Shown here in pieces: positions 55,727 through 64,000 of a stretch of 64,000 nt of DNA. The stretch's first letter is position 1, and each line of letters starts with the position of its first letter. Source of the stretch: Pseudomonas vlassakiae (GTDB taxonomy: Bacteria; Pseudomonadota; Gammaproteobacteria; Pseudomonadales; Pseudomonadaceae); NCBI RefSeq assembly GCF_014269035.2, contig NZ_JABWRP020000007.1, positions 62,001 to 126,000 of the forward strand, given 5' to 3'. Position numbers and translations under genes: made by a program. The notes beneath the pieces are model-generated. The model ran no database searches, was not told the origin of the DNA, and was given only the letters and a program-made list of their open reading frames with translations.

Positions 55727-56570
55727 CCCACCAGCCAAACCCAGCTGCGGTAAAGAACATGATCAGGCTATAGAGCGCGGCTGGCACGGCCATGGTGGCG
55801 TTGTTCAGCAACGATGGGCTCAGTGCCAGGGCGATGGCCAGGGTGCCGTTGTGGATGCCGATTTCCATGCCGATGGCAATGGCCTGGCGCTTGGGGATGC
55901 TCAGCAGCCGTGGTACCCAGTAGCCGAGCGTCAGGCTGATCAGGTTGAACAGCAGGGCCGCCAGGCCCACCACCGGGGCGTAGGCGACGACGGTCTGCCA
56001 ATCCTTGGCCAACGCCAGCACGATGGTGAATGCCAGGAACAGCGCGGCCACCAGTTTCATCGGTTTTTCCATGCCTGCAGCAAAGCGCGGTGCCCAATGG
56101 CGGATCAGCATGCCCAGGGCCACCGGCAGCAGGACAATGGCAAACACCTGCATGACCTTGGCAAATTGCAACGGGATCGCTTGGTCCGATGCCATGAACC
56201 ACCCCAGCGACAGGTTCACCAGCAGTGGCATGGTCAGGATCGCGATCAGTGAATTGACCGCTGTCAGGGTGATGTTCAGCGCTACGTCGCCGTGGGCCAG
56301 GTGGCTGAACAGGTTGGCAGTGGTGCCACCCGGGGAGGCTGCCAGCAGCATCAGGCCGACCGCCAGCGCCGGCTCCAGGGCAAAGCCATTGGCGATCAGG
56401 AAGCACACCAGCGGCAACAGCAGGATCTGGCAACACAGGCCAACCACCACCGGTTTCGGGTATTTCACCACGCGGGCGAAATCGGCCAGCGTCAGCGACA
56501 AGCCCAGACCGAGCATGATGATGCCCAGCGCCAGAGGGAGGAATGCAGTCAGCAAGGGAGAGGCGGTCAT
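55683..56570 (-). CDS. BASS-family (bile acid:sodium symporter-like) transporter
   Basis: Polytopic carrier of 295 residues, nine to ten helices. Family signatures: LLAASPGGTTANLFSHLAHGDVAL and IGMEIGIHNGTLAIALALS, the two crossing motifs that bind Na+ and substrate. Bacterial members move pantoate, pyruvate or other organic anions; this one's substrate is unknown. ATG 56570 is preferred to the upstream TTG. Its 3' end overlaps the crtZ 3' end. Confidence 0.9.
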   Translation of the reverse strand: MTASPLLTAFLPLALGIIMLGLGLSLTLADFARVVKYPKPVVVGLCCQILLLPLVCFLIANGFALEPALAVGLMLLAASPGGTTANLFSHLAHGDVALNITLTAVNSLIAILTMPLLVNLSLGWFMASDQAIPLQFAKVMQVFAIVLLPVALGMLIRHWAPRFAAGMEKPMKLVAALFLAFTIVLALAKDWQTVVAYAPVVGLAALLFNLISLTLGYWVPRLLSIPKRQAIAIGMEIGIHNGTLAIALALSPSLLNNATMAVPAALYSLIMFFTAAGFGWWVSRGRVAPAPATGA

Positions 56571-56764
56571 CGGCGGGCACTCGGGCAAAGGATGCAGGCA
56601 GTCTAGGCCGGCCTTGCGGGCTGGCTAATCGCAATGCGCCAGTACTTGGTAACCGTTTGTTACCGGATTGCCGGTGCAGCTTGCCGCACAGCGCCTGCAT
56701 GCCGCGTTGCGATAGGCGCTCCGGCGCAGTAGCATTCCGCTTTTTTGCCGAGGATTAGCCTGTC

Positions 56765-57646
56765 ATGCCGTTCCAGCAAGGTCTGCTTGCCACCCCTGTG
56801 CCGGCCCACGCCCGCCACCTGTTCTTTGCCCTGCAGTCGCCCGAGGCGTTGCCGGCCGTGCTGGATGCATTGCTGCCACAGGTGGATGGCCAGAACCTGA
56901 TCCTCGGTATTGGTGCGCCATTGGTGAAAGGCTTGGGGCGTGACGTACCTGGCCTGCGCGCCTTCCCGCAGCTGGATGCCGCGGTGGAAAACCCCAGCAC
57001 CCAACACGCCTTGTGGCTGTGGCTGCGGGGCAACGAGCGGGGTGATCTGCTGCTCCAGGCCCAGGCGCTGGAACAGGCGCTGGCCCCGGCACTGCGCCTG
57101 GCGGACAGCGTCGACGGCTTTTTGCACCGCGGTGGCCACGACCTGACCGGCTACCAGGACGGCACCGAGAACCCGGTGGACCTGGATGCCGTGGACGCCG
57201 CCATTCTGGCCGGCGAGCAGCCGGGGCTGGCCGGCTCCAGCTTCGCCGCCTTCCAGCTGTGGAAGCATGACCTGGACTATTTCAAGTCACTGCCCCAGGC
57301 CGACCAGGACAACATCATCGGCCGCCGCCTGAGCGACAACGAAGAACTCGACGATGCGCCGGAGTCGGCCCACGTCAAGCGCACCGCCCAGGAAAGCTTC
57401 GCGCCAGAAGCCTTCATGGTGCGCCGCTCGGTCGCCTGGGCCGACAGCCGCGGCGCAGGCCTGGCGTTCGTCGCCCTGGGTCGTAGCTTCGATGCCTTCG
57501 AAGTGCAACTGCGGCGCATGAGCGGCCTGGAAGACGGCATCATCGACGGCCTGTACCGCTTCAGCCGGCCGCTGACCGGCGGCTACTACTGGTGCCCACC
57601 CATGGCTGCGGCGGGTCTGGACCTGAGCGCGCTGCTGCAGGCCTGA
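56765..57646 (+). CDS. DyP-type peroxidase (YfeX-like)
   Basis: Haem peroxidase of 293 residues, cytosolic (no signal peptide). GYQDG at 129-133 has the distal Asp132, His203 (SAHVKRT) is the probable proximal haem ligand, and Arg220/221 follows in FMVRRS. The length and the compact loops fit the short YfeX/TyrA group. Such enzymes oxidise dyes, porphyrinogens or phenols with H2O2; physiological substrate is unclear. It is followed by a Tat-exported reductase gene 89 bp downstream. Confidence 0.93.
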   Translation: MPFQQGLLATPVPAHARHLFFALQSPEALPAVLDALLPQVDGQNLILGIGAPLVKGLGRDVPGLRAFPQLDAAVENPSTQHALWLWLRGNERGDLLLQAQALEQALAPALRLADSVDGFLHRGGHDLTGYQDGTENPVDLDAVDAAILAGEQPGLAGSSFAAFQLWKHDLDYFKSLPQADQDNIIGRRLSDNEELDDAPESAHVKRTAQESFAPEAFMVRRSVAWADSRGAGLAFVALGRSFDAFEVQLRRMSGLEDGIIDGLYRFSRPLTGGYYWCPPMAAAGLDLSALLQA

Positions 57647-57735
57647 TTACAAAACATCCAGATACAGAATCAACTGCCGGCGCAGGATAGAGCGGCTAGC
57701 CTTGGAAGTTTCCGACTTATGACGGGAGCTTTGCC

Positions 57736-58644
57736 ATGTACAAGCGTCGCGATGTCTTACGCGCCAGTGCGGCTTTGGCGCTGGTTGCCGCTAGCCCGTG
57801 GCTGCAGGCCGCCGGCGCTGGCGGATTGCTGACGCGCAAGGTCCCGACCACAGGCGAGGCCTTGCCGGTGATTGGTGCCGGTACCTCTGGCAGCTTTGAA
57901 GTCGAGGCCGGCTCTGCCGCGTACCAGCAGCTCAAGGTGGTACTCAAGGCGTTCTTCGACGGTGGCGGCAAGGTCATCGACACCTCGCCCAATTATGGCG
58001 GCGCCGACCGCGTGCTCGGCCAGTTGCTGGAGGAGGGGGGCTGGCACCCGCAGTGCTTCATCGCCACCAAGATCGCCGCCGATAGCCAGGCCGAAGCCCA
58101 GGCGCAATGGGCCGGCACGCTCAAGAGCCTGCGTACCGACACGGTCGATCTGTTGCAGATTCACAACCTGCGCGACTGGCAGACGCAACTGCCCTACGCA
58201 CGTGAGCTCAAGCAGCAGGGCAAGACCCGTTACGTCGGTATCACTCATTACCTGAACAGTGGCCACGAAGACGTGGCGCGCATCGTCCGCAGCGAGCCGC
58301 TGGACTTCATCCAGATCAATTATTCGGTGAATGCCCCGCACGCCGCACGCGAACTGTTGCCGCTGTGTCAGGACAAGGGCGTCGCCGTGCTGGTCAACCG
58401 GGCCTTCGACGACGGCCGGCTGTTTGCCAGGGTCAAGGACCAGGCCTTGCCGGCATGGGCGGCCGAGGCCGGAATCGGCAGCTGGGCGCAGCTGTTTCTC
58501 AAGTTCGCCATCAGCCATCCGGCCGTGACGACGGTCATCCCCGCGACCGGGCGCCCTGACCGCCAGCTCGACCAGCTCAAGGCCGGGCATGAGCCCTTGC
58601 TCAGCCAGGCGCAACAGCAAGCGCTGATCAAGCAGTTCGGCTGA
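57736..58644 (+). CDS. Tat-exported aldo/keto reductase
   Basis: AKR-family NAD(P)H oxidoreductase of 302 residues. A twin-arginine signal, KRRDVLRASAALALVAAS, leads the protein, so export in folded form with cofactor is expected. The AKR tetrad can be placed: Asp/Tyr in VIDTSPNYGGADRVLG, Lys in FIATKIAA and His in LLQIHNLRDW. GGGAGCTTTGCC precedes the ATG. It is 4 bp ahead of the next carrier gene, so they are cotranscribed. Confidence 0.85.
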   Translation: MYKRRDVLRASAALALVAASPWLQAAGAGGLLTRKVPTTGEALPVIGAGTSGSFEVEAGSAAYQQLKVVLKAFFDGGGKVIDTSPNYGGADRVLGQLLEEGGWHPQCFIATKIAADSQAEAQAQWAGTLKSLRTDTVDLLQIHNLRDWQTQLPYARELKQQGKTRYVGITHYLNSGHEDVARIVRSEPLDFIQINYSVNAPHAARELLPLCQDKGVAVLVNRAFDDGRLFARVKDQALPAWAAEAGIGSWAQLFLKFAISHPAVTTVIPATGRPDRQLDQLKAGHEPLLSQAQQQALIKQFG

Positions 58645-58648
58645 GACC

Positions 58649-59953
58649 ATGGGCAACTGGTGCAAGCGCCTGGACGAGGGGCTGAGTATCCAGCCTGGCG
58701 AAGGCCCGGCAGTCATCGCTGGGCTGTTGTTGTTCTACCTGCTGTTCACCGGCTATTTCATGCTGCGCCCGGTGCGCGAGACCATGGGGGTGGCGGGTGG
58801 CGTCGACAACCTGCAATGGCTGTTCACCGGTACGTTTGTTGCCACCCTGGCCTGCCTGCCATTGTTTGGCTGGCTGGCCTCGAAGGTACGTCGCCGGCGT
58901 ATTCTGCCCTGGACCTATGGTTTCTTCGCCAGCAACCTGTCGTTGTTCGCTGTGCTGTTTGCAGTAAAGCCAGAGGACTTGTGGAATGCCCGGGCGTTCT
59001 ACATCTGGCTGTCCGTGTTCAACCTGCTGAGCATTTCGCTGGCCTGGAGCGTGCTCACCGACCTGTTTTCCACCGAGCAAGGCAAGCGGTTGTTCGGCCT
59101 GCTGGCCGCTGGTGCCAGCCTGGGAGGCCTGAGCGGGCCGATCCTGGGCACCCTGCTGGTGGCGCCGCTGGGGCACGCCGGGTTAGTGCTTGTGGCTGCG
59201 ATGTTGCTGTTGGGCAGCGTGTTCGCCTGCCTCGTGTTGCAACGCTGGCGCGATCGCAACCCGTTGGCCGTGGCGAATGAACAGCCCTCATCGCGCCCGT
59301 TGGGCGGCAATCCCTTTGCTGGCGCGACGGCCGTGTTGCGTTCGCCTTATTTGCTGGCAATCGCCTTGTTCGTGACGCTGCTCGCCAGCGTCAGCACGTT
59401 CTTGTACTTCGAACAGGCGCGCATCGTCAGCGAAACCTTCACCGATCGTACCCGCCAGACCCAGGTGTTCGGCCTGATCGACACCGTGGTGCAAGCGCTG
59501 GCGGTCCTCACTCAGGTGTTTCTCACCAGCCGCCTGGCCAGGCGCATGGGGGTAGGGGTGTTGCTGGTGGCGGTGCCACTGGTGATGGCTGCCGGCTTTA
59601 TGTGGCTGGCCCTGGCGCCAGTCTTTGCCGTGTTCGTGCTGGTCATGGTGGTGCGCCGGGCAGGTGAATATGCGCTGGTGCGGCCGGGCCGCGAGATGTT
59701 GTTCACGGTGTTGCCGGCCGAAGACAAATACAAGGCGAAGAATTTTCTCGATACCGTGGTCTATCGCGCTGGCGATGCCCTGAGTGGCTGGCTCAAACGT
59801 GGCCTGGACCTGCTGGCTGATCACCCGCAACTGGCGATGCTGATCGGCACTGCGCTGGCGCTGGGCTGGGCGTTCACCGGCGCCTGGCTGGGAAGGCGAC
59901 AGCGCCAGGCAGAATCGGCTGGCGCGCCAAATAATCCATCGCCGCTTATTTAA
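58649..59953 (+). CDS. NTT/TlcC-like nucleotide (ATP/ADP) or MFS carrier
   Basis: Twelve-helix carrier of 434 residues. FMLRPVRETMGVAGGVDNLQWLFTGTF and WSVLTDLFSTEQGKRLFGLLAAGASLGGLSGP resemble the ATP/ADP translocase (NTT) branch known from obligate intracellular bacteria, as well as its free-living relatives of unknown substrate. The start follows the reductase stop by 4 bp. I assign the family with moderate confidence and no substrate. Confidence 0.75.
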   Translation: MGNWCKRLDEGLSIQPGEGPAVIAGLLLFYLLFTGYFMLRPVRETMGVAGGVDNLQWLFTGTFVATLACLPLFGWLASKVRRRRILPWTYGFFASNLSLFAVLFAVKPEDLWNARAFYIWLSVFNLLSISLAWSVLTDLFSTEQGKRLFGLLAAGASLGGLSGPILGTLLVAPLGHAGLVLVAAMLLLGSVFACLVLQRWRDRNPLAVANEQPSSRPLGGNPFAGATAVLRSPYLLAIALFVTLLASVSTFLYFEQARIVSETFTDRTRQTQVFGLIDTVVQALAVLTQVFLTSRLARRMGVGVLLVAVPLVMAAGFMWLALAPVFAVFVLVMVVRRAGEYALVRPGREMLFTVLPAEDKYKAKNFLDTVVYRAGDALSGWLKRGLDLLADHPQLAMLIGTALALGWAFTGAWLGRRQRQAESAGAPNNPSPLI

Positions 59954-60065
59954 CGCCACCGGTCCGAACCCTTCGCAATAAAACGAATCCCCCGTTATGG
60001 CCGAACTCCCACCTTATGTACGGCGCAGCGCCGTGCACCTTCGAAGCCACAAGAGGTGAGAGACC

Positions 60066-60236
60066 ATGGCCAGCAAAGAGAACAGCCGCAGCGGCAGCCA
60101 GGGTGGCAACAAGAACCCAGGCAACTTCGCCAACGACCGCGAAAAAGCATCCGAAGCAGGGCGCAAAGGCGGCCAGAGCTCTGGCGGCGGGCGCAGCAGC
60201 AGTAGCGAGTCGAGCCGCAAGGGCGGCCGTTCGTAA
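60066..60236 (+). CDS. KGG-repeat stress protein
   Basis: A 56-residue, Ser/Gly/Lys-rich, hydrophilic protein with two KGG-type segments (EAGRKGGQSS and SSRKGGRS) and NPGNFANDREKASEAG, the signature of the KGG/GsiB-like stress proteins. Probably disordered and cytosolic; in relatives it accumulates under osmotic or desiccation stress. GAGGTGAGAGACC precedes ATG 60066. A strong hairpin follows the stop. Confidence 0.85.
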   Translation: MASKENSRSGSQGGNKNPGNFANDREKASEAGRKGGQSSGGGRSSSSESSRKGGRS

Positions 60237-60245
60237 CGGAGGGAA

Positions 60246-60273
60246 CGCGGTGCCAGGGCAACCTGGCACCGCG
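60246..60273 (+). terminator. hairpin after the KGG gene
   Basis: CGCGGTGCCAGG (60246-60257) and CCTGGCACCGCG (60262-60273) are a perfect 12-bp stem with a GCAA tetraloop. Only a short ATTG follows, not a T-run, so it may act as a 3' stabiliser as well as a terminator. It ends 22 bp before the next ATG. Confidence 0.65.
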
Positions 60274-60295
60274 ATTGACCGCAATGGGAGGCCCT

Positions 60296-60493
60296 ATGTA
60301 CCTGAAGCCCCTGATCGTCTTGCTTGGCAGCCTGACGCTGCTCGGCGGCTGTTTCGACCGCGACAACAACCATCCTGGCAAGGACAACGACTCGAGCAAG
60401 GCGTCGGTGCAGATGCAGCAGCATGACGAAAAACCCGCGCCGCAACCTGCACCGGATCCAGAGCCCATGCCGCGAGATGACAAAAGCCAATGA
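60296..60493 (+). CDS. small lipoprotein
   Basis: A 65-residue lipoprotein: MYLKPLIVLLGSLTLLGGC with lipobox LGGC and Cys at position 19, followed by a short, charged, Pro/Asp/Gln-rich tail (FDRDNNHPGKDNDSS). GGGAGG before ATG 60296 supports the start over the upstream in-frame codon. Function unknown. It lies 18 bp upstream of the diiron-enzyme gene and may belong to the same transcript. Confidence 0.8.
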   Translation: MYLKPLIVLLGSLTLLGGCFDRDNNHPGKDNDSSKASVQMQQHDEKPAPQPAPDPEPMPRDDKSQ

Positions 60494-60511
60494 TTGCATA
60501 AGGAGCATGGC

Positions 60512-61840
60512 ATGACGGTAATGACCCGCAACCTTGCCGCCGCCGCCGCAGCCCCGACGACGGACTGCCTGCTTAAGCGTTACCAGACCATGCTGGAAGG
60601 GTTTGATGCGTGCGCCGCCCCTTGGCTCGAAAAGCAGCTCGCACGCGCCGAGCAGTTGCAAGACGACCTGCCGGATTCGCCGGCCCAGTTGGCTCAGTGG
60701 AGTGCGCAGCATGCCGCCCAGGTGGCCAGCGATTACGCGGCCTATCTTGCCGAACGGCAGCGTGGTGCACCGCGGCGCTATTTCAGCAATCGTTCACAGG
60801 CGATGTGGTTCCTGCAGCAGGTGGCGCCGACCAAGGCCGTGGACGGCGCCTGGCTGCAGGGCACCTTGCAGCACTGGGCAGACCCGCGCTACCACGGCTT
60901 GATCCGCACCTATCTGGAAGAGCTGGGCAACGGCGATCCGCGCTGCAATCACGTGCTGATCTATCAGCGTCTGTTGAGCCGCCTCGGTTCGCATCCGCTG
61001 TTGCTGCCTGATGACCGCTATCTGCAAGGTGCGTTGCAGCTTGCCTTGGGTCAACACAGTGAGCGCTTCCTGCCCGAGGTGATCGGCTACAACCTCGGTT
61101 ACGAACAGCCGCCGCTGCACCTGCTGATCACTACCTATGAACTGGCGGAACTGGGCATCGATGGCCATTATTTCCAGCTGCATGTGACCATCGACAACGC
61201 TGCCAGCGGTCATGCGCAGAAGTCGCTGGAAGCCGTGCAGCAACTGTGCCCCGCTGGTGAAGAAGCAGACTTCTATGCGCGTGTGCGTCGAGGCTATCGC
61301 CTCAATGACCTGGGCATCGACACCCCCAGCCTGATTGCCAGTTTCGACCTGCACGCGCAGCTGATGGCTGCGCTGGAGCAAAAAAGCCTGTACGGGCGCT
61401 TCATGCATGCCGACCGCTGCCGCTTGCAAAAGCGCACGATCAACCAGTGGCTGGCCGAGCCGGGCGCGATGCCTGCCTTTGTTGACGCCATGTGCGAGCA
61501 AGGATGGATCAGGCGCGGCGAAGACCCCAGCCAAAGCCGTTGGTGGAAGGTGATCGAAGGGCCGGCGGCCCCGATGTACGGCGTGTTCACGGTTTACGAA
61601 AAGCAGCTCTGGCATGACTGGATAGCGGCTGACTGGCAAGCCCCGCTGCGCCGTGTGCAACCCGGCAGTTGGGAGCCGCACTTGGACATGGACGCAGCAC
61701 CAGGCCCGTTACCCGCCAATCAGGATATCCCTGCCCTGATCGAACGCATGCTAGGCAATCGCCATGCATCCCCGGACGGGCTGCTGGCCACCCGGGCCTA
61801 TCTGCAAGCCACCGGTCTCGCTCAGGAGGAGCCCCGTTGA
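60512..61840 (+). CDS. heme-oxygenase-like iron-containing redox enzyme
   Basis: Cytosolic 442-residue protein of the 'iron-containing redox enzyme' (Haem_oxygenas_2, HDO-like) group. The middle shows the expected carboxylate/His ligands in helices: YLEELGNGDPRCNH, TTYELAELGIDGHYFQLHVTIDNAASGHAQ. Characterised relatives are diiron oxygenases or oxidases cutting C-C or N-H bonds of amino-acid or fatty-acid substrates. The C-terminal 150 residues are unassigned. AAGGAG 6 nt before ATG 60512 sets the start. Its stop overlaps the next gene by 1 bp. Confidence 0.82.
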   Translation: MTVMTRNLAAAAAAPTTDCLLKRYQTMLEGFDACAAPWLEKQLARAEQLQDDLPDSPAQLAQWSAQHAAQVASDYAAYLAERQRGAPRRYFSNRSQAMWFLQQVAPTKAVDGAWLQGTLQHWADPRYHGLIRTYLEELGNGDPRCNHVLIYQRLLSRLGSHPLLLPDDRYLQGALQLALGQHSERFLPEVIGYNLGYEQPPLHLLITTYELAELGIDGHYFQLHVTIDNAASGHAQKSLEAVQQLCPAGEEADFYARVRRGYRLNDLGIDTPSLIASFDLHAQLMAALEQKSLYGRFMHADRCRLQKRTINQWLAEPGAMPAFVDAMCEQGWIRRGEDPSQSRWWKVIEGPAAPMYGVFTVYEKQLWHDWIAADWQAPLRRVQPGSWEPHLDMDAAPGPLPANQDIPALIERMLGNRHASPDGLLATRAYLQATGLAQEEPR

Positions 61841-62793
61841 TGATGCTGGAACCTCAACAAGCTCGCGCCGACGAGGCGCTGCTGCAACTGGGCAAACGCT
61901 TGCGGGCCGACGGTTACCGCTTTACCTGCGTGACGCCTGCCACCCATGGCCGCAATAACGCCCGCGCAGGTGCCGAGCGCGCGACGACCTTGCGTGACGT
62001 GTTTGGCTGGAGCCGCCCCTTTGCGCCGTCCCTGCTGTCAGCTGATGAATTGCGGCAGCTGCAGCAAGCGCAGCTACTCACCGAGGCAGAGGGGTTGCTG
62101 CGCAGCAAGGTCCGCTTCGCCAGCCTCGACGAATTGTTGCTGGTGCATTCCGCGTACCCGACCGAGGCCAGTGATGCGGTGTTCTTTGGCCCCGACAGCT
62201 ACCGTTTCGCCCAGGTCATCCATGACCACCTGCAGCGCCGCCATACGCGCGTACAGCACGCCGTGGACATCGGCTGCGGCAGCGGTGTAGGCGCATTGCT
62301 CATTGCCCGGGCGGCGCAGCATGCCCAGGTCAGCGCGGTCGACATCAACCCCCTCGCCCTGCGCTACACCGCGATCAACGCGGCCTTGGCCGGGGTAAGC
62401 AATCTGTCGGTGGAACCGAGTGACGTGCTCGAGGGTATTACCGGCACCTTCGACCTGATCGTGGCAAACCCTCCCTACATGCTCGATGCCGGGCAACGGA
62501 CTTATCGCCACGGTGGTGGCTCGCTGGGCGCAGAGCTGTCGCTGCGCATCGTCGAGCAGGCGTGTGAACGCCTCAGCGCCCACGGCTCGTTGTTGCTGTA
62601 CACCGGGGTGGCCATCATCGACGGTCGGGATGCACTGCTGGAGGCCGTGCGCTTGCGTCTGGCCGGCCCGCAATGGTCGTGGAGCTATCGGGAAATCGAC
62701 CCCGACGTGTTCGGCGAACAATTGGACGAAGCGGGGTATGAGCGGGTCGAGCGTATCGCCGCAGTCGCCCTGACCGTCACTCGCAATGGGTAA
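61840..62793 (+). CDS. class I SAM methyltransferase with NPPY motif
   Basis: A 317-residue methyltransferase. The SAM motif DIGCGSGVG is at 143-151, the acidic motif at AVDINPLAL, and NPPY at 210-213. NPPY is used by PrmC/HemK-like glutamine or RNA base N-methyltransferases, so the acceptor is probably an amide or amino nitrogen. The 100-residue N-terminal extension lies outside the core. ATG 61840 overlaps the previous stop (TGATG) with AGGAGG upstream; the open frame further upstream is a shadow. Confidence 0.85.
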   Translation: MMLEPQQARADEALLQLGKRLRADGYRFTCVTPATHGRNNARAGAERATTLRDVFGWSRPFAPSLLSADELRQLQQAQLLTEAEGLLRSKVRFASLDELLLVHSAYPTEASDAVFFGPDSYRFAQVIHDHLQRRHTRVQHAVDIGCGSGVGALLIARAAQHAQVSAVDINPLALRYTAINAALAGVSNLSVEPSDVLEGITGTFDLIVANPPYMLDAGQRTYRHGGGSLGAELSLRIVEQACERLSAHGSLLLYTGVAIIDGRDALLEAVRLRLAGPQWSWSYREIDPDVFGEQLDEAGYERVERIAAVALTVTRNG

Positions 62794-62797
62794 CGCC

Positions 62798-63934
62798 ATG
62801 ACGCCGCCTTGTACGTTCGGCATCGAAGAAGAATACCTGTTGGTGGACCTTTCCAGTGGCCGGGTGCCGGTGACGCCGCCATTGACCGTCACCCGGCGTT
62901 GCCGTGAGGTGTTGGGCAGGCACTTCACCGAAGAGATGTTTCGCAGCCAGGTGGAGCTGGTTTCGCCGGTGCTCGCCTCAACAGGGGAAGCCCGCGAGTT
63001 CCTTACCCTGAGCCGTCAACGTCTGCAGCAAGCCTTGGCCGCAGAGGGTATTGGCCTGTATGGCGCTGCCAGTCATCCCAATGCGCCGTGGCTGAAGCAC
63101 AAGCCCAGGTCCTCGGCGCATTACCGGCAGGTATTCGACGATTACCGCCACGTCGCACGCAGGTCGCTGGTCAATGGCCTGCATGTCCACGTAGGCGTGC
63201 CCGGGGGCTGCGACCGGATGCAATTGATCAACCGCGTGGTGGGCTGGTTGCCGCTGTTCCTGGCATTGAGCGCATCGTCACCGCTGTGGCAGGGGCAGGA
63301 AACCGGCTACATGAGTTATCGGCGGGTGATTTGCGGCGAGTGGCCGCACATGGGCCTGCCCGAGCCGCTGGCGGACTGGGCGGCCTACGAGCGCTATCGG
63401 GCGTTGTTGCAACGCACGGGGTCGATGGTTGTCGACGGTGACTTCTGGTGGGCGATCCGGCCCTCGCGACGCTTTCCCACCGTGGAGCTGCGTATTTGCG
63501 ACGCCTGCCCCAACGTTGAAGATGCGTTGTGCATCGCCGCGTTGTTCCGCCACCTTGTTGAACATGCCCTGGCGTATCGTCAGCCCTGTGGCCCGCTGGT
63601 GCGGGAACTTCGTTGGGTTGCTCAGGAAAACTACTGGCGAGCCCTGCGTCACGGCAGGCATGCCGAATTCATTGGTATCGACGCGCAACAGCCGGTCACG
63701 GCCGAGGGCTGGCTGGCTCAGCTCGAAAGCCAGTTTCCGGTCGACACCGTGGACGCCGAACGGGGTTTCATGCACGCCCGGCAGATCCTGCGCGATGGCA
63801 ACAGTGCCGACAGGCAGCTGGCCTGCCTGCGCCAAGCCCGTGACAACGGCTTGAACCCTGCCCAGGCGCAGCGCCAGGTGGTCGACCTGGTGCTGCAGCA
63901 AGGGTCATGCACAGCGGCCAGCAGCGCTGCCTGA
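62798..63934 (+). CDS. ybdK: YbdK-type carboxylate-amine ligase (GCS2 family)
   Basis: ATP-dependent ligase of 378 residues related to glutamate-cysteine ligase type 2. FGIEEEYLLVD at 7-17 has the Glu cluster binding Mg-ATP, NGLHVHVGVP is the catalytic His loop and RFPTVELRICDACPN follows. The E. coli homologue joins glutamate to cysteine weakly; physiological substrates in Pseudomonas are not known. Start ATG 62798 is 4 bp after the methyltransferase stop (ATG 62786 is an alternative). It ends the trio and nearly the window. Confidence 0.9.
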   Translation: MTPPCTFGIEEEYLLVDLSSGRVPVTPPLTVTRRCREVLGRHFTEEMFRSQVELVSPVLASTGEAREFLTLSRQRLQQALAAEGIGLYGAASHPNAPWLKHKPRSSAHYRQVFDDYRHVARRSLVNGLHVHVGVPGGCDRMQLINRVVGWLPLFLALSASSPLWQGQETGYMSYRRVICGEWPHMGLPEPLADWAAYERYRALLQRTGSMVVDGDFWWAIRPSRRFPTVELRICDACPNVEDALCIAALFRHLVEHALAYRQPCGPLVRELRWVAQENYWRALRHGRHAEFIGIDAQQPVTAEGWLAQLESQFPVDTVDAERGFMHARQILRDGNSADRQLACLRQARDNGLNPAQAQRQVVDLVLQQGSCTAASSAA

Positions 63935-64000
63935 GATCATCGGCTTGCAATCCGTCGGGTTTGGCTGACAATGGCTGCGCATTTCGCCAGCCACCCGGAC

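Overview
The window is a GC-rich chromosomal segment of a Pseudomonas putida-group bacterium. This rests on the clustered benABCD and catBCA genes, the GntP/hydroxybutyrate dehydrogenase/RpoN-activator trio, the 'GTAGGAGCGG(x)TTT' type REP hairpins scattered between genes, and the typical pseudomonad T6SS, DksA2 and GGDEF/EAL genes. I see no rRNA, tRNA, insertion sequence, phage or CRISPR array.

Layout. 1-3848 (minus): 3-hydroxybutyrate use (hbdH, a GntP-type permease, the sigma-54 activator HbcR), with a good -24/-12 promoter before the permease. 3864-7746 (minus): a Yej-type peptide ABC transporter (permeases E and B, binding protein A) without its ATPase gene. 7871-9297 (minus): a parvulin PPIase and a DAHP synthase. 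The latter has a long leader holding two small ORFs rich in aromatic codons and an intrinsic terminator, which looks like transcription attenuation. 9830-16385 (plus): tandem BenR/XylS-type operator boxes and a seven-gene benABCD-catBCA cluster taking benzoate through catechol to beta-ketoadipate enol-lactone. No ben/cat regulator or benzoate transporter gene is present in the window.

16608-24739: a membrane hydrolase and a TraX-like protein, a cold-shock protein with a small companion, a Rieske/FAD reductase, and a sugar-diacid/glycerate module (MFS carrier, CdaR regulator, glycerate kinase). 24777-31636 (minus): a GGDEF-EAL protein, a SCO-cytochrome c fusion and a large McoA-like multicopper oxidase. 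31893-33343 (plus): a TPP riboswitch followed by two different TenA enzymes.

33831-49175: a type VI secretion locus as two divergent units, tssBCEFG-fha-tssJKL-hcp (minus) and vasI-tssA-tssM (plus), from a shared AT-rich 336-bp region. ClpV, VgrG and PAAR genes are not in the window. A KfrA-like coiled-coil DNA-binding protein with a palindrome at its promoter follows.

50410-59953: small conserved proteins, a DUF4142 protein, a diguanylate cyclase, a GNAT enzyme, a zinc-free DksA paralogue (DksA2) behind a Zur-like box, MgtC, an orphan CrtZ-type hydroxylase, a BASS carrier, a DyP peroxidase, a Tat-exported aldo/keto reductase and an NTT-like nucleotide carrier. 60066-63934 (plus): a KGG-repeat protein, a small lipoprotein, then a compact trio of heme-oxygenase-like diiron enzyme, SAM methyltransferase with an NPPY motif, and YbdK-type carboxylate-amine ligase. 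This trio is the best candidate for an uncharacterised biosynthetic or modification pathway.
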